Positions 7,860-17,494 are shown, counted from the first letter of the stretch. The stretch is 64,000 bases of DNA from Sneathiella sp. HT1-7 (GCF_020731145.1 NZ_JAJFZN010000003.1:496001-560000); one strand, 5' to 3'. Translations and numbers: made by a program. Notes: generated by a model from the letters alone, not told the origin.

Positions 7860-9350
7860 ATGTTAATGCCGAAGCCAAACGCCGATGTACTGGCAAAGCG
7901 CGATGCGCTGGTGGAGGGCTTGCGCCGGATCATTTCCGATCCGGAAGGCGTGATCGACGACAAAGACGATCTCCGTGCCTTCGAATGCGACGGCCTGAGC
8001 GCCTACCGCCAACTCCCCATGATTGCCGTCCTGCCCTCGACGGTACGGGAAATTTCCGACATCCTCAAATATTGCCAGGCCGAAGGGGTCAATGTGGTGC
8101 CGCGCGGCGCGGGCACCTCGCTTTCCGGTGGGGCGTTACCGCTTGCCGACGGGGTGCTTCTCGGCCTTGGCAAATTCAACAAGATCCTTGAAATCGACTA
8201 TGACAACCGTTGTATCGTCGCGCAGCCCGGCGTCACCAACCTCGCCATTACTGATGCGGTCAAGGCGGATGGTTTTTATTATGCGCCGGACCCGTCCAGC
8301 CAGATTGCCTGCTCCATCGGCGGCAATGTGGCGGAAAACTCGGGCGGGGTGCATTGCCTGAAATACGGCCTGACCACCCATAACCTCCTCGGGATCGAGA
8401 TGGTGACCATGGATGGCGAGATCGTCCGCCTTGGCGGCAAGCATCTCGATGCGGAGGGGTATGACCTCCTTGGCGTAATGACCGGCTCTGAGGGGCTTTT
8501 GGGAGTCATTACAGAGGTAACTGTGCGCATTCTCCGCAGTCCGGAACATATCTCGGCGCAGTTGATCGGTTTTCCTTCCAGCGAGCAGGCGGGCGATTGT
8601 GTCGGCAAGATCATCGGCGCGGGCATCATTCCGGCGGGGATGGAGATGATGGATCGCTACGCCATTCACGCGGCGGAGGAATTCTGCCACGCGGGCTATC
8701 CGCTGGATGTGGAGGCGCTGCTGATTATCGAGCTGGATGGGCCGGAAGTCGAGATTGCTCATTACCAGACCCAGATTGACGCCATCGCCAAGGACTGCGG
8801 CGCGACCGTCAGCCGGATCAGCGAGACCGAAGAGGAACGCATGACCTTCTGGGCTGGGCGCAAGGCGGCCTTCCCGGCGGTCGGGCGTATTTCCCCCGAT
8901 TATATGTGCATGGATGGCACGATCCCGCGCAACCAGCTCCCGAAGGTGCTCAAGCGCATGAACGAGTTGTCGAAACAGTATGGCCTGCGCGTCGCCAATG
9001 TCTTTCACGCCGGTGATGGTAACCTGCATCCGCTGATCCTGTTCGATGCGAATAACCCCGGCGAGCTTGAAAAATGTGAGGCTTTTGGCGCCGATATCCT
9101 GAAACTCTGTGTCGAGGTGGGCGGCGTGCTGACCGGTGAACATGGCGTCGGGATCGAGAAGCGCGACCTGATGGGGGAAATGTTCTCGGAAGAGGACCTC
9201 AAACAGCAGCAGCGGCTTAAATGCGCGTTTGATCCGGACGGGCGGCTTAACCCGGGGAAAGTCTTCCCTGTTCTGCATCGCTGCGCCGAACTGGGCAAGA
9301 TGCATGTTCATAATGGCGAATTGCCGTTCCCCGACATCCCAAGATTCTAG
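7860..9350 (+). CDS. glcD: Glycolate dehydrogenase, FAD-linked subunit
   Basis: This 496-residue GlcD-type subunit oxidises glycolate (or D-lactate-like 2-hydroxy acids) to the keto acid and passes electrons through GlcF to the respiratory chain. The FAD_binding_4 (PCMH-type) domain spans about 50-230 with PRGAGTSLSGGA and SIGGNVAENSGG. The C-terminal FAD-oxidase domain has the NVFHAGDGNLHP motif and LTGEHGVGIEK. The start at 7860 is chosen because GAAGGGGGGA lies just upstream and because it gives the usual length; an in-frame start further upstream would run into the rpmJ terminator. It begins the glcDEF operon, with glcE 6 bases downstream. Confidence 0.93.
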   Translation: MLMPKPNADVLAKRDALVEGLRRIISDPEGVIDDKDDLRAFECDGLSAYRQLPMIAVLPSTVREISDILKYCQAEGVNVVPRGAGTSLSGGALPLADGVLLGLGKFNKILEIDYDNRCIVAQPGVTNLAITDAVKADGFYYAPDPSSQIACSIGGNVAENSGGVHCLKYGLTTHNLLGIEMVTMDGEIVRLGGKHLDAEGYDLLGVMTGSEGLLGVITEVTVRILRSPEHISAQLIGFPSSEQAGDCVGKIIGAGIIPAGMEMMDRYAIHAAEEFCHAGYPLDVEALLIIELDGPEVEIAHYQTQIDAIAKDCGATVSRISETEEERMTFWAGRKAAFPAVGRISPDYMCMDGTIPRNQLPKVLKRMNELSKQYGLRVANVFHAGDGNLHPLILFDANNPGELEKCEAFGADILKLCVEVGGVLTGEHGVGIEKRDLMGEMFSEEDLKQQQRLKCAFDPDGRLNPGKVFPVLHRCAELGKMHVHNGELPFPDIPRF

Positions 9351-9356
9351 GCCGAT

Positions 9357-10595
9357 ATGCAAATCAGTAAAATCACCGAAGAACAGCAAATTGCCGATAT
9401 GCTCGACTGGGCGCTCGCTGGCAAGCATGGCCTCACGATCCAGGGCGCGGGCAGCAAGGCCGGGATCGGCCGTCCTGTCACGACGGAGCAGGGGCTTGAT
9501 CTCTCGGGCCTCACCGGAGTTGAAATGTATGAGCCGGCCGAGCTGGTAATGAAGGCGAAGGCGGGCACAAGGGTTTCCGAGATCCAGTCGCTCCTCCGCC
9601 AGAGCGAACAGCGCCTTGCTTTCGATCCACCGGATTACGGGCCATTGCTGGGCGGAGCCGCAGAGGCGGGGACCCTCGGCGGTGTCTTCTCCTGCAATCT
9701 CTCCGGTGCCGCGCGCATCAAGGCGGGCAGCGCCCGCGATCACCTGCTGGGGGTCCAGGGCTTTACCGGCCGCGCGCAAGCGTTCCAGACCGGCAGCCGG
9801 GTGATGAAGAATGTCACCGGTTATGACCTCTGCAAGCTGGTTGCCGGAAGCTACGGCACCCTCGCCATCGCCACCTCGCTCACCTTCAAGGTGTTGCCGC
9901 GGCCGGAAAAGACCCGCACGGTCCTGCTCTATGACGTGCCGCTGGAGAAGGCGCAACCTCTCATGAACCGGGGGTTGTCCTCCGTCCATGATATTGCCGC
10001 CGCCGCATGGCTGCCCGCCGATATCGCCGCCACATGCGACATTGAGTATATCCGGGGTCCGGGCAAGTCGGTGCTGGCCCTTAAAATAGAGGGGCCGGGC
10101 CCCTCTGCTGAATTCCGCTGCACCGCCATCCGCGAGATGTTCGAGGGCGAGGGCGCGCAGGAGGAATTGCACGGCCATAATTCGGAAAGCTTCTGGCGTT
10201 TTGTCAGCAATGCGAGCGCCTTTGAGGGATCGGAGCGGCCGCTCTGGAAACTCTCGCTGCCACCTGCGAATGCCGTAACGGTCATTGCCGCCATTCGCGA
10301 TAAGGCGGTGGAGGCAGACTATTTCCTCGACTGGGGCGGCGGTCTTGTCTGGGTGCAGATGCCCGACGGGCTGGCGGATGGCGGTGAAGGCCTTGTCCGG
10401 GGCGCGCTTGACGGTGCAGGCCATGCGACCCTCATTCGCGGATCGGAAGCCTTGCGGGGAAAGATCGCGCCGTTCCAGCCGCAGCCAACGGCCATCCAGA
10501 AGATCAATGCGCGCATCAAGGACGGGTTCGACCCCGAGAACATCCTCAATCCCGGGCGCATGTATGCGGGTGAAGAAATGAAGGCAAGCGTTTGA
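9357..10595 (+). CDS. glcE: Glycolate dehydrogenase, FAD-binding subunit
   Basis: This 412-residue GlcE-type protein is a second, shorter FAD_binding_4 subunit of glycolate dehydrogenase. The flavin-binding region covers about residues 20-190, with GAGSKAGIGRP, LGGVFSCNLSG and VMKNVTGYDLCKLVAGSYG. The C-terminal end FDPENILNPGRMY resembles that of GlcD-type flavoproteins. It lies between glcD (6-base gap) and glcF (1-base gap), the classical order. Both flavin subunits plus GlcF are needed for activity in the known enzyme. Confidence 0.92.
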   Translation: MQISKITEEQQIADMLDWALAGKHGLTIQGAGSKAGIGRPVTTEQGLDLSGLTGVEMYEPAELVMKAKAGTRVSEIQSLLRQSEQRLAFDPPDYGPLLGGAAEAGTLGGVFSCNLSGAARIKAGSARDHLLGVQGFTGRAQAFQTGSRVMKNVTGYDLCKLVAGSYGTLAIATSLTFKVLPRPEKTRTVLLYDVPLEKAQPLMNRGLSSVHDIAAAAWLPADIAATCDIEYIRGPGKSVLALKIEGPGPSAEFRCTAIREMFEGEGAQEELHGHNSESFWRFVSNASAFEGSERPLWKLSLPPANAVTVIAAIRDKAVEADYFLDWGGGLVWVQMPDGLADGGEGLVRGALDGAGHATLIRGSEALRGKIAPFQPQPTAIQKINARIKDGFDPENILNPGRMYAGEEMKASV

Positions 10596-10596
10596 G

Positions 10597-11898
10597 ATGA
10601 AAACAGAATTCTCCATTCTTCAGCTTGCCGACCCGAAGTTCGCCCGCTCCAACGATATTCTGCGCAACTGTGTCCATTGCGGCTTTTGCACGGCGACCTG
10701 CCCGACCTATCTGGAGCTTGGGGATGAGCGAGACAGCCCGCGTGGGCGCATTTACCTGATGCAGCAGATGTTGGAGAGCGGGGAGCCGGCCCCGGCCTCC
10801 ACGGTAAAGCATCTCGACCGCTGTCTCTCCTGCCTGTCCTGCATGACGACCTGCCCGTCGGGTGTGGATTACATGCATCTGGTGGAGCATGGCCGCGACT
10901 ATATCGAGGAAACCTACAAGCGGCCGCTGTTTGACCGGCTGCTCCGGGGTGTGCTCGGCATCGTGCTGCCGCGCCCCACGCTGTTCCGCCTCTCGCTCTT
11001 TGGGGCGAAGCTGGCGCGTCCGGCAAAAGATCTCTTTTCCGGGCCGTTGAAGGCGATGCTGGAAATGGCGCCGACCAGGCTGCCGCCGACCTCCCGCCTG
11101 GATAGCCGTCGCCTTAATCCGGCGGGCGGGAAACGGAAGATGCGCGTTGTCCTGATGGCTGGCTGCGCGCAGAAGGTACTCGCGCCGGAGATCAATGACG
11201 CCACCATCCGCCTGCTCAATCGCCACGGCGTTGAAGTGATCATCCCGAAATCGGCAGGCTGCTGCGGCGCGCTGCCGCTGCATATGGGCAAGGAAAAAGA
11301 CGCACAAGGCTTCGCCCGCGCCAATATCCGCGCCTGGAACAGCGAGATGGAAGGGCAGGGGCTGGACGCCATCATTATTAACACCTCCGGCTGTGGGACC
11401 ACAGTAAAGGATTACGGGGAGCTGTTTGCCCATCACAAGGACAAGAAACTTGCCCAGCAGGCCGGGAAGGTCGCCGCGATTGCCTGCGATATCACGGAAT
11501 TTTTGAGCCGCATCGAGCTGACGCCGCCGAAGGTGACAACCGGGCTGAAGGTTGCCTATCATTCCGCCTGTTCGCTCCAGCATGGCCAGCAAATCCGAAA
11601 AGAACCCAAAGACCTGCTGGGCCAGATGGGCTTTGAGGTGGCGGATATCCCGGAATCCCATATCTGCTGCGGGTCTGCGGGCACTTATAATTTGTTGCAG
11701 CCGGAACTCTCCGCCAAGCTGAAGGCACGGAAAGTTGCGAATATCGCGAAAACCACGCCCGATCTCGTCGCGGCGGGGAATATCGGCTGCATCGCGCAGA
11801 TTGCGTCAGGCATGGACCTGCCGGTCCTGCATACGGTGGAACTGCTTGATTGGGCGACCGGCGGCCCAAAGCCTGCCGCACTCCAGAAAGACGGTTGA
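10597..11898 (+). CDS. glcF: Glycolate dehydrogenase, iron-sulfur subunit
   Basis: This 433-residue protein has two [4Fe-4S] ferredoxin motifs near the N-terminus: C25/C28/C31/C35 (NCVHCGFCTATCP) and C76/C79/C82/C86 (CLSCLSCMTTCP). Two CCG-type domains follow (GCCGALPLHMGKE and CCGSAGTYNLLQPE), as in heterodisulfide-reductase-like electron-transfer subunits. It relays electrons from the GlcD/GlcE flavins towards quinone at the cytoplasmic membrane. Its ATG is 1 base after the glcE stop, so translation is tightly coupled. It is the last gene of the operon. Confidence 0.93.
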   Translation: MKTEFSILQLADPKFARSNDILRNCVHCGFCTATCPTYLELGDERDSPRGRIYLMQQMLESGEPAPASTVKHLDRCLSCLSCMTTCPSGVDYMHLVEHGRDYIEETYKRPLFDRLLRGVLGIVLPRPTLFRLSLFGAKLARPAKDLFSGPLKAMLEMAPTRLPPTSRLDSRRLNPAGGKRKMRVVLMAGCAQKVLAPEINDATIRLLNRHGVEVIIPKSAGCCGALPLHMGKEKDAQGFARANIRAWNSEMEGQGLDAIIINTSGCGTTVKDYGELFAHHKDKKLAQQAGKVAAIACDITEFLSRIELTPPKVTTGLKVAYHSACSLQHGQQIRKEPKDLLGQMGFEVADIPESHICCGSAGTYNLLQPELSAKLKARKVANIAKTTPDLVAAGNIGCIAQIASGMDLPVLHTVELLDWATGGPKPAALQKDG

Positions 11899-11968
11899 TC
11901 CGGGCGTTCACAAATTTTTGTTATCCGACGGCGCTACCAAAATCATCGAGCTGCGCTATACTTGTCAT

Positions 11969-12526
11969 ATGGGACGACGGTTTTTGAAATTTCTCCTGAT
12001 CGCAGGGCTCCTTTTCTGGGGAAATCCAGCGTTTGCGCGTCAGGATGACCCTAAGCTCGATGATCTCTTTGGGCAACTTTCCGAGACGAAGGATATCGAC
12101 AAGGCCAAGGTGATCGAGGGGAGTATCTGGAAAATCTGGCTCACCTCTGGCAGTGACACAGTCGATTTCCTGATGCTTCAGGGGATCAGCTATATGAGCC
12201 AGGGGCAGTTTGCCAAGGCCATCACTCTCTTCTCCACGGTGATCAAGATCGATCCGGAATTCTCCGAAGGTTGGAACAAGCGCGCGACAGTATTGTTCCT
12301 GATTGGCGAATATGACAGTTCGATCGAGGATATCGGCCGCACGCTGGAGCTGGAACCCCGCCATTTCGGCGCGCTATCCGGCCTTGGTCAGATTTATGAC
12401 CTGAAAAAGAGTGAGGAGGGCGCGCTTTCCGCCTATGAAAAGGCTGTTGCCATAAATCCGCATTTGCCAAGTGTGAAGGCCCGGCTCGATCAATTGATTA
12501 TCGAGCGGGACAAGAAACGGATTTAG
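11969..12526 (+). CDS. Secreted TPR-repeat protein
   Basis: This 185-residue protein has a signal peptide at about residues 1-23 (MGRRFLKF, a leucine-rich core, then NPAFARQ). Three tetratricopeptide repeats follow, at about 65-97, 99-131 and 133-165, with typical FSEGWNKRATVLFLIGEYDSSIEDIGRTLEL-like spacing. It is probably a periplasmic scaffold protein; the partner is unknown. The start at 11969 is chosen because it gives the signal peptide; the ribosome-binding site is weak. It begins 70 bases after glcF and may be read through from that operon, and it converges with pyk 11 bases further on. Confidence 0.75.
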   Translation: MGRRFLKFLLIAGLLFWGNPAFARQDDPKLDDLFGQLSETKDIDKAKVIEGSIWKIWLTSGSDTVDFLMLQGISYMSQGQFAKAITLFSTVIKIDPEFSEGWNKRATVLFLIGEYDSSIEDIGRTLELEPRHFGALSGLGQIYDLKKSEEGALSAYEKAVAINPHLPSVKARLDQLIIERDKKRI

Positions 12527-12537
12527 CTCTCTGCGTT

Positions 12538-13971
12538 CTAATGCTCTCCGCCGACCCAGGCAATCCTCAGGATATTTGTTGACCCCGGTGTTCCGAAGGG
12601 GACCCCGGCCATGATCACGACCCGATCTCCCGGTCGCGTGAATCCCTCAGCAAAGGAAATCTTGCAGGCTTTATCTACCATTTCCCCGAAATTCTTGGCA
12701 TCCGACGTATGCACACAATGCAGACCCCAGACGAGGGCAAGTATCCGCGCGGTTTTGAGTGCAGGGGTAAGCACCAGAAGCGAGGTTTCCCCGCGTTCGC
12801 GCGCGGCCCGTAACGCCGTGGAGCCGGAAGTCGTGTAGGTGACGATGGCGGCCGCGCCGATGGTACTTGCCACCTGCGAGGCGGCGGCGCTGATTGCGTC
12901 AGCGGTAGTAGCCTCGAGCGGTCCATGCGTGGCATCGATCACGCTTCGATACATCGGATCTTTCTCGGTCTCCACAGCAATATCGTTCATCATTGCCACG
13001 GCTTCCAACGGGAAATCACCCGCGGCACTTTCGGCTGAGAGCATGACCGCGTCCGTACCGTCATAAATGGCGTTGGCAACGTCGGTCACCTCCGCACGGG
13101 TTGGCACCGGCGCAGCGATCATACTTTCGAGCATCTGCGTCGCGACGACGACAGGCTTGCCCGCCTCTCGCGACCGGGCGATAATTCTTTTCTGAATGGA
13201 GGGGACTTCCTGGATCGGCATTTCCACCCCAAGATCACCACGCGCAACCATGATGGCATCGGCAAGGTCGATGATGCCGCCAAGGGCCTCCACCGCGGCG
13301 GGCTTTTCGATTTTTGCCATAACGGCGGCACGACCGGCGACGATTTTCTTGACCTCAGCGATATCTTCCGGCCGCTGCACAAATGAGAGGGCGACCCAAT
13401 CCACACCAAGGCTGAGCGCGAAATCTAGATCGCGCCTGTCTTTGTCAGTGAGCGGGCTCATCTTTACAAGTGCGTTCGGGATATTAACTCCCTTGCGGTC
13501 GGAAATCTTGCCGCCGACGGTGACCTTGCAGTCAACAAAATCCTTGTCCGCCTTGATGACGGTAAGTTTCAACTTCCCATCATCGAGTAACAGGATGCTG
13601 CCCTCTTCAAGGCTTTGCAATACCGCCGGATGGGGAAGGCAGACCCGGTCCTGGTTGCCCGGTGTCTCGTCGAGGTCGAGGCGGAATTTTGCGCCATTGG
13701 TCAGGATGACCGAATTGTTTTCAAAGGTGCCGAGACGGATTTTCGGGCCCTGCAGATCGGCGAGAATGCCGATGGGGCGTCCTGTCTTTTCCTCAAGCGC
13801 ACGAATAGCGGTGGCCCGTTCCTCATGGTCTTTATGTTCGCCATGACTGAAGTTAAGACGGAACACATCGGCCCCCGCCAGATGCAGTGCCTCAATGCTG
13901 TCCGCACTGGAACTCGCCGGGCCGAGAGTGGCTATGATCTTTGTTTTCCTAAGTCGTCGCATTTCACTCAC
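12538..13971 (-). CDS. pyk: Pyruvate kinase
   Basis: This 477-residue enzyme transfers phosphate from phosphoenolpyruvate to ADP, the last step of glycolysis. The TIM barrel starts with RRLRKTKIIATLGPASS and has FRLNFSHG at about residue 37. The active-site region MAKIEKPAAVEALGGI is near 217-232, with VARGDLGVEMP after it and the ATQMLESM motif near 275. The B domain lies at about 70-165 and the C-terminal regulatory domain from about 340. The length is standard. It is monocistronic, convergent with the TPR gene, and upstream of it a 107-base gap separates it from an fkbM-type gene read in the same direction. Confidence 0.95.
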   Translation of the reverse strand: MSEMRRLRKTKIIATLGPASSSADSIEALHLAGADVFRLNFSHGEHKDHEERATAIRALEEKTGRPIGILADLQGPKIRLGTFENNSVILTNGAKFRLDLDETPGNQDRVCLPHPAVLQSLEEGSILLLDDGKLKLTVIKADKDFVDCKVTVGGKISDRKGVNIPNALVKMSPLTDKDRRDLDFALSLGVDWVALSFVQRPEDIAEVKKIVAGRAAVMAKIEKPAAVEALGGIIDLADAIMVARGDLGVEMPIQEVPSIQKRIIARSREAGKPVVVATQMLESMIAAPVPTRAEVTDVANAIYDGTDAVMLSAESAAGDFPLEAVAMMNDIAVETEKDPMYRSVIDATHGPLEATTADAISAAASQVASTIGAAAIVTYTTSGSTALRAARERGETSLLVLTPALKTARILALVWGLHCVHTSDAKNFGEMVDKACKISFAEGFTRPGDRVVIMAGVPFGTPGSTNILRIAWVGGEH

Positions 13972-14078
13972 CCGTTACTGTAGGTTTTTCATACTCGCAA
14001 ATCTATACTACCCCTTTTATGACACTCATGTGAGGGGGAAACTGCGTTTTTTCCATAGATTGGAATAGTTGCGGTGTT

Positions 14079-14951
14079 TTAATCGCTGAATACGAGTAGA
14101 TCCTGTTGCGGGGTTTTGGCAAGCGCGTCAAAGTCGGTAACCGGGCCTGAACCGGCGCCAGAATTGTTGAAATCAAGGATGTTCGTGTAATTCTCTCTTA
14201 AATAGGCGATGAATTCGCGAGCCTTTTCCTCGCCAATAAAACGCGGTGAGAATTCAAAAAAGACCGGCAGACGGTTACCGAAGGTCTGGTTGATGTCCTG
14301 GAGAATGTCGAAATCGAATCCTTCGATATCCATCCAGACAAACTTCACGTCATCGGGAGCGACCTTCTCGCGCTGGACAATGCTGCCGACGGTCAGCGCT
14401 GTGACAGTGACAGAACGGGTGTTGCCGGGCAGGTTAAGCAGGGAATGGCCACCGCTTACGTCGTCTTCCTTCAAATGCAGCTCTATCGTGCCATCCTCTG
14501 TATAGACGGCGGCATGGATCGGTGTGATTTCGTTGGCCCAGTCATTAAGATGGATGTTGGTGCGCAGAAATTCGAAATTTTGCGGTGCGGCCTCGACGGC
14601 GATTACCTTGTCGAACTGATCTGTGAGTTTCAGATAAAGCGCCTGACAGCCGATATTGGCGCCGAGGTTGAGGGCAACGCCTTGCCCGTGCAGCTTGCCG
14701 ATACGTGTCAGATACTCCACAACACCACTTGTTCCTTCGCGTCCCCAATTGCCATGCAACAGAACAGAACGCCCCACCAGATCGCGCGGATCAACCATTA
14801 TTTTGTGATCGACCGTCTGCACCGTGACCGCAATGACATCATCGGGCAGAGCCTTGCTGAGTACCTTGCGGCCCTGTTTCCCCTTGAAGAATTTTTTCAG
14901 CGGTTTATTGCGGATTGCGTCGATCAAATAGGTTTCAAGCTTGCCGGGCAT
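14079..14951 (-). CDS. FkbM-family methyltransferase
   Basis: This 290-residue protein matches the FkbM type of SAM-dependent methyltransferase. The core starts near residue 90 with VALNLGANIGCQALYLKL (motif I). KVIAVEAAPQNFEFLRTNI follows about 20 residues later, then VWMDIEGFDFDILQDI near 205 and a C-terminal LPVFFEFSPRFIG segment. Known members O-methylate sugars, lipids or polyketides. The substrate here is unknown, and no biosynthetic cluster surrounds it. The 107 bases between it and pyk contain no clear terminator, so co-transcription with pyk is possible. Confidence 0.82.
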   Translation of the reverse strand: MPGKLETYLIDAIRNKPLKKFFKGKQGRKVLSKALPDDVIAVTVQTVDHKIMVDPRDLVGRSVLLHGNWGREGTSGVVEYLTRIGKLHGQGVALNLGANIGCQALYLKLTDQFDKVIAVEAAPQNFEFLRTNIHLNDWANEITPIHAAVYTEDGTIELHLKEDDVSGGHSLLNLPGNTRSVTVTALTVGSIVQREKVAPDDVKFVWMDIEGFDFDILQDINQTFGNRLPVFFEFSPRFIGEEKAREFIAYLRENYTNILDFNNSGAGSGPVTDFDALAKTPQQDLLVFSD

Positions 14952-15129
14952 GGGATCCTGCGGTGTTATATTTGGGTGAGCATTGACCCTTTTATAGCGG
15001 GTTATCGACTGACGCAGTTAGCTAAATTATCGCGCTGTTACAAAATTTGGCTTTCGAAATTCCGATCATTGTAAGACGCGGCGTGATTGGGATAGTATCC
15101 ACCGGTTCCGTACCTTATGATTGAGACCC

Positions 15130-15912
15130 ATGACAGACAGCACCGCTCCCGTATTTGATATTCAACATCCCGACAGCGACAGTGCCTTGTTGTTGACTGT
15201 GGATCACGCAAGCCGGCATATCCCCGAAAAATATAATAATCTGGGCCTGACCGATCATTCCGTGCTGGCGCGTCATATCGCGTGGGACATCGGGATCGAG
15301 GATGTGACGCGGCGGCTGTCCGACAAGATTGGGGCGACGGCAATTTATGCGCGTTTTTCGCGGCTGTTGCTGGACGCTAACCGTTATCCTGATGATCCGG
15401 CCAGCACACCCGTGATGAGCGATGGCGTTGAAATCCCGGCGAACAGGACGGTAAGCACGGAGGATCGGGAGGAGCGGGTCGAGACTTATTTCCGGCCCTA
15501 TCACGGTGCGATTACCGACCTGATCGAGAAAAAATGCGCGGTGCATGAGGTGCCACTCCTGATCTCAATGCATAGTTTTACGCCAGTGATGAATGATTTC
15601 GAGCGGCCGTGGCATATCGGTGTTCTCTGGGACAGGGACCCGCGCATTGCTTTGCCGTTGTTGAAAATCTTGCGTGAGAACAGTTCCCTCGTCGTTGGGG
15701 ATAACGAACCCTATTCGGCGCGAGAGCCAATGGGTTACACCATGAATGAGCATGGCATGAAGCGGAATATTCCCAATGTCGCCATTGAAATCAGGCAGGA
15801 CCTGATCGACACGCATCAAGGGGCGGAGAAATGGGCCAACATCATGGCGGATGCGCTTAGCCGTCTTGGGCCGCTTGCGATGTATGAGCCGGAGGGCAGG
15901 GATGAGCGTTAA
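15130..15912 (+). CDS. N-formylglutamate amidohydrolase family protein
   Basis: This 260-residue protein belongs to the N-formylglutamate amidohydrolase (HutG-like/FGase) family, zinc enzymes that cleave N-formylglutamate to glutamate and formate. Recognisable stretches are LLLTVDHASRHIPEKY near residue 20, the DIGIEDVTRRL segment, RFSRLLLDANR, and LISMHSFTPVM with a conserved histidine. The start at 15130 (MTDSTAPVF) is the first ATG in the frame and follows GAGACCC. There is no histidine utilisation operon nearby, so the true substrate is uncertain. Its 3' end overlaps the next gene by 11 bases, indicating coupling to a carboxylate-amine ligase. Confidence 0.82.
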   Translation: MTDSTAPVFDIQHPDSDSALLLTVDHASRHIPEKYNNLGLTDHSVLARHIAWDIGIEDVTRRLSDKIGATAIYARFSRLLLDANRYPDDPASTPVMSDGVEIPANRTVSTEDREERVETYFRPYHGAITDLIEKKCAVHEVPLLISMHSFTPVMNDFERPWHIGVLWDRDPRIALPLLKILRENSSLVVGDNEPYSAREPMGYTMNEHGMKRNIPNVAIEIRQDLIDTHQGAEKWANIMADALSRLGPLAMYEPEGRDER

Positions 15913-17047
15913 AGAACCGACATTCACCATCGGGATTGAGGAAGAGTATTTGCTTGTCGATCTGGAGACACGCGATCTCGCCATTGAGCCGAGTGAGGAC
16001 ATTCTTGCCGAATGCGAGCGGCGGCTGCCCGACCATCTGGTGACACCGGAATTTCTGCGCTCCCAGTTAGAGGTCGGCACGCGTGTTTGCAGTAATATCT
16101 CCGAGGCGCGCGACGCACTGACGGAGTTGCGCGGCACCACGGCGGAGGTGGCGAAGAAACACGGCCTCGGCTTGATGGCCGCCTCCATCCATCCGTTCGC
16201 TGACTGGCACCAGCTCAAGCACACCCCGAAAGAACGTTACGATACGATTGCCCGCGATTTGCAGGCGACGGTGCGGCGGATGATGATCTGCGGGATGCAT
16301 GTGCATTGCGCGATCGAGGATCCGGAACTGCGCATTGATCTGATGAATCAGGCGAGCTATTTCCTGCCGCATCTCTTGGCACTGAGTACCTCATCCCCTT
16401 TCTGGCGGGGGGAGGAAAGTGGCCTTAAATCCTACCGCGTCACGGTGTTTGACGCGCTACCACGGACAGGTCTGCCGGATCGGTTTGAGAGTTACGGCGA
16501 ATATTCCCGCCTTGTCGATACGTTGGTGGAGGCGGGAACGATTGAGGATGGGACGAAGCTCTGGTGGGATATGCGCCCGTCGGCGAAGTTCCCGACCCTG
16601 GAGATGCGGCTTGCCGATGTCTGCCCGCTGTTGGAGGATTCGCTCACAGTTGCCGCGCTTTATTCCTGTGTTCTTCGCATGCTCTTTCGCCTGCGCCGTA
16701 ATAACCAGCGCTGGCGGATCTATCCGCAGACACTGGTGGAGGAAAACCGCTGGATCGCGCAGCGCTTTGGTGTTGAAGGCAAGCTGATCGATTTTGGCAT
16801 TCCGGCGCCGGTGCCGTTCGCCGACCTGATCGAGGAGATAATCGAGCTTACCGCTGAGGATGCAGCGGCGCTAGGATGCGAGAAGGAGGTGCAACATGCG
16901 CGCGAGATAATCCGCCGTGGCACGTCGGCGGAGCGGCAGATCGCCTGTTACCGCGCGGCGACTGAGGCGGGGGACAGCAAAAAGGCAGCGCTGATAAAAG
17001 TTGTCGATCAGGTCTTGAATGAAACTGTTTCCGGCATAGACTCATAA
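15902..17047 (+). CDS. Carboxylate-amine ligase of the GCS2 (YbdK) family
   Basis: This 381-residue protein belongs to the glutamate-cysteine ligase type 2 family, ATP-dependent enzymes that join a carboxylate (often glutamate) to an amine. The N-terminal FTIGIEEEYLLVD (residues 8-20) is the family signature. MMICGMHVHCAIEDP near 130 and LWWDMRPSAKFPTLEMRLAD near 220-240 carry further active-site residues. The length fits. The start at 15902 is preferred because it follows GGGCAGGGATG and gives the conserved N-terminus. It overlaps the amidohydrolase gene by 11 bases, which suggests the two act on a common glutamyl or acyl-amino compound. The product is unknown. Confidence 0.85.
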   Translation: MSVKEPTFTIGIEEEYLLVDLETRDLAIEPSEDILAECERRLPDHLVTPEFLRSQLEVGTRVCSNISEARDALTELRGTTAEVAKKHGLGLMAASIHPFADWHQLKHTPKERYDTIARDLQATVRRMMICGMHVHCAIEDPELRIDLMNQASYFLPHLLALSTSSPFWRGEESGLKSYRVTVFDALPRTGLPDRFESYGEYSRLVDTLVEAGTIEDGTKLWWDMRPSAKFPTLEMRLADVCPLLEDSLTVAALYSCVLRMLFRLRRNNQRWRIYPQTLVEENRWIAQRFGVEGKLIDFGIPAPVPFADLIEEIIELTAEDAAALGCEKEVQHAREIIRRGTSAERQIACYRAATEAGDSKKAALIKVVDQVLNETVSGIDS

Positions 17048-17077
17048 ATAACGGCGCAATGACAAAGGGAGAAGAAA

Positions 17078-17371
17078 ATGGACCAGCAGACACTTGAACT
17101 TGAAGCAGCTGCCTTTCGTCGCCTGCGCGATCACTTGCGCACCCGCACTGATGTGCAGAATATCGACCTGATGAACCTCGGCGGCTTCTGTCGTAACTGC
17201 CTCTCTAATTGGTATATGGAGGCGGCGAACGAGAAGGGCATCGAGATGGACAAGATGCAGGCGCGCGAGATTGTTTATGGCATGCCGTTCGATGAATGGA
17301 AGGCGAAATACCAGACAGAGGCCACGCCGGAGCAGCAAGCTGCCTTCAAGGAAAGTCATAAGGATCACTAA
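17078..17371 (+). CDS. DUF1244 (SMc04008-like) family protein
   Basis: This 97-residue protein matches the DUF1244 family, common in alphaproteobacteria and in some eukaryotes. The core is FRRLRDHLRTRTDVQNIDLM, then GGFCRNCLSNWY with two conserved cysteines, and REIVYGMPFDEWKAKYQ. Its function is not known. A strong ribosome-binding site (AAAGGGAGAAGAAA) precedes the ATG. It lies 30 bases after the carboxylate-amine ligase, so it is probably in the same operon. In many relatives this family sits beside an N-formylglutamate amidohydrolase, gapR and pyk, as here. Confidence 0.88.
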   Translation: MDQQTLELEAAAFRRLRDHLRTRTDVQNIDLMNLGGFCRNCLSNWYMEAANEKGIEMDKMQAREIVYGMPFDEWKAKYQTEATPEQQAAFKESHKDH

Positions 17372-17494
17372 GCATTTCGGGATAGCAAAAATATTGCTGA
17401 AAAGGCATAGATTTGTCTAGCGGAGAAATGCTAGAAAGCCTGTCCGGATTTCATTCCGGTTTATGGGCATATATATTCACGGAGAAGGTAAGTC

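Noticed and set aside
8136-10616. Very long open frame (over 800 codons) on the minus strand
   Set aside because: It is antisense to glcD and glcE, whose protein families are certain. GC-rich genes leave such shadows, and its translation is low-complexity and matches nothing.
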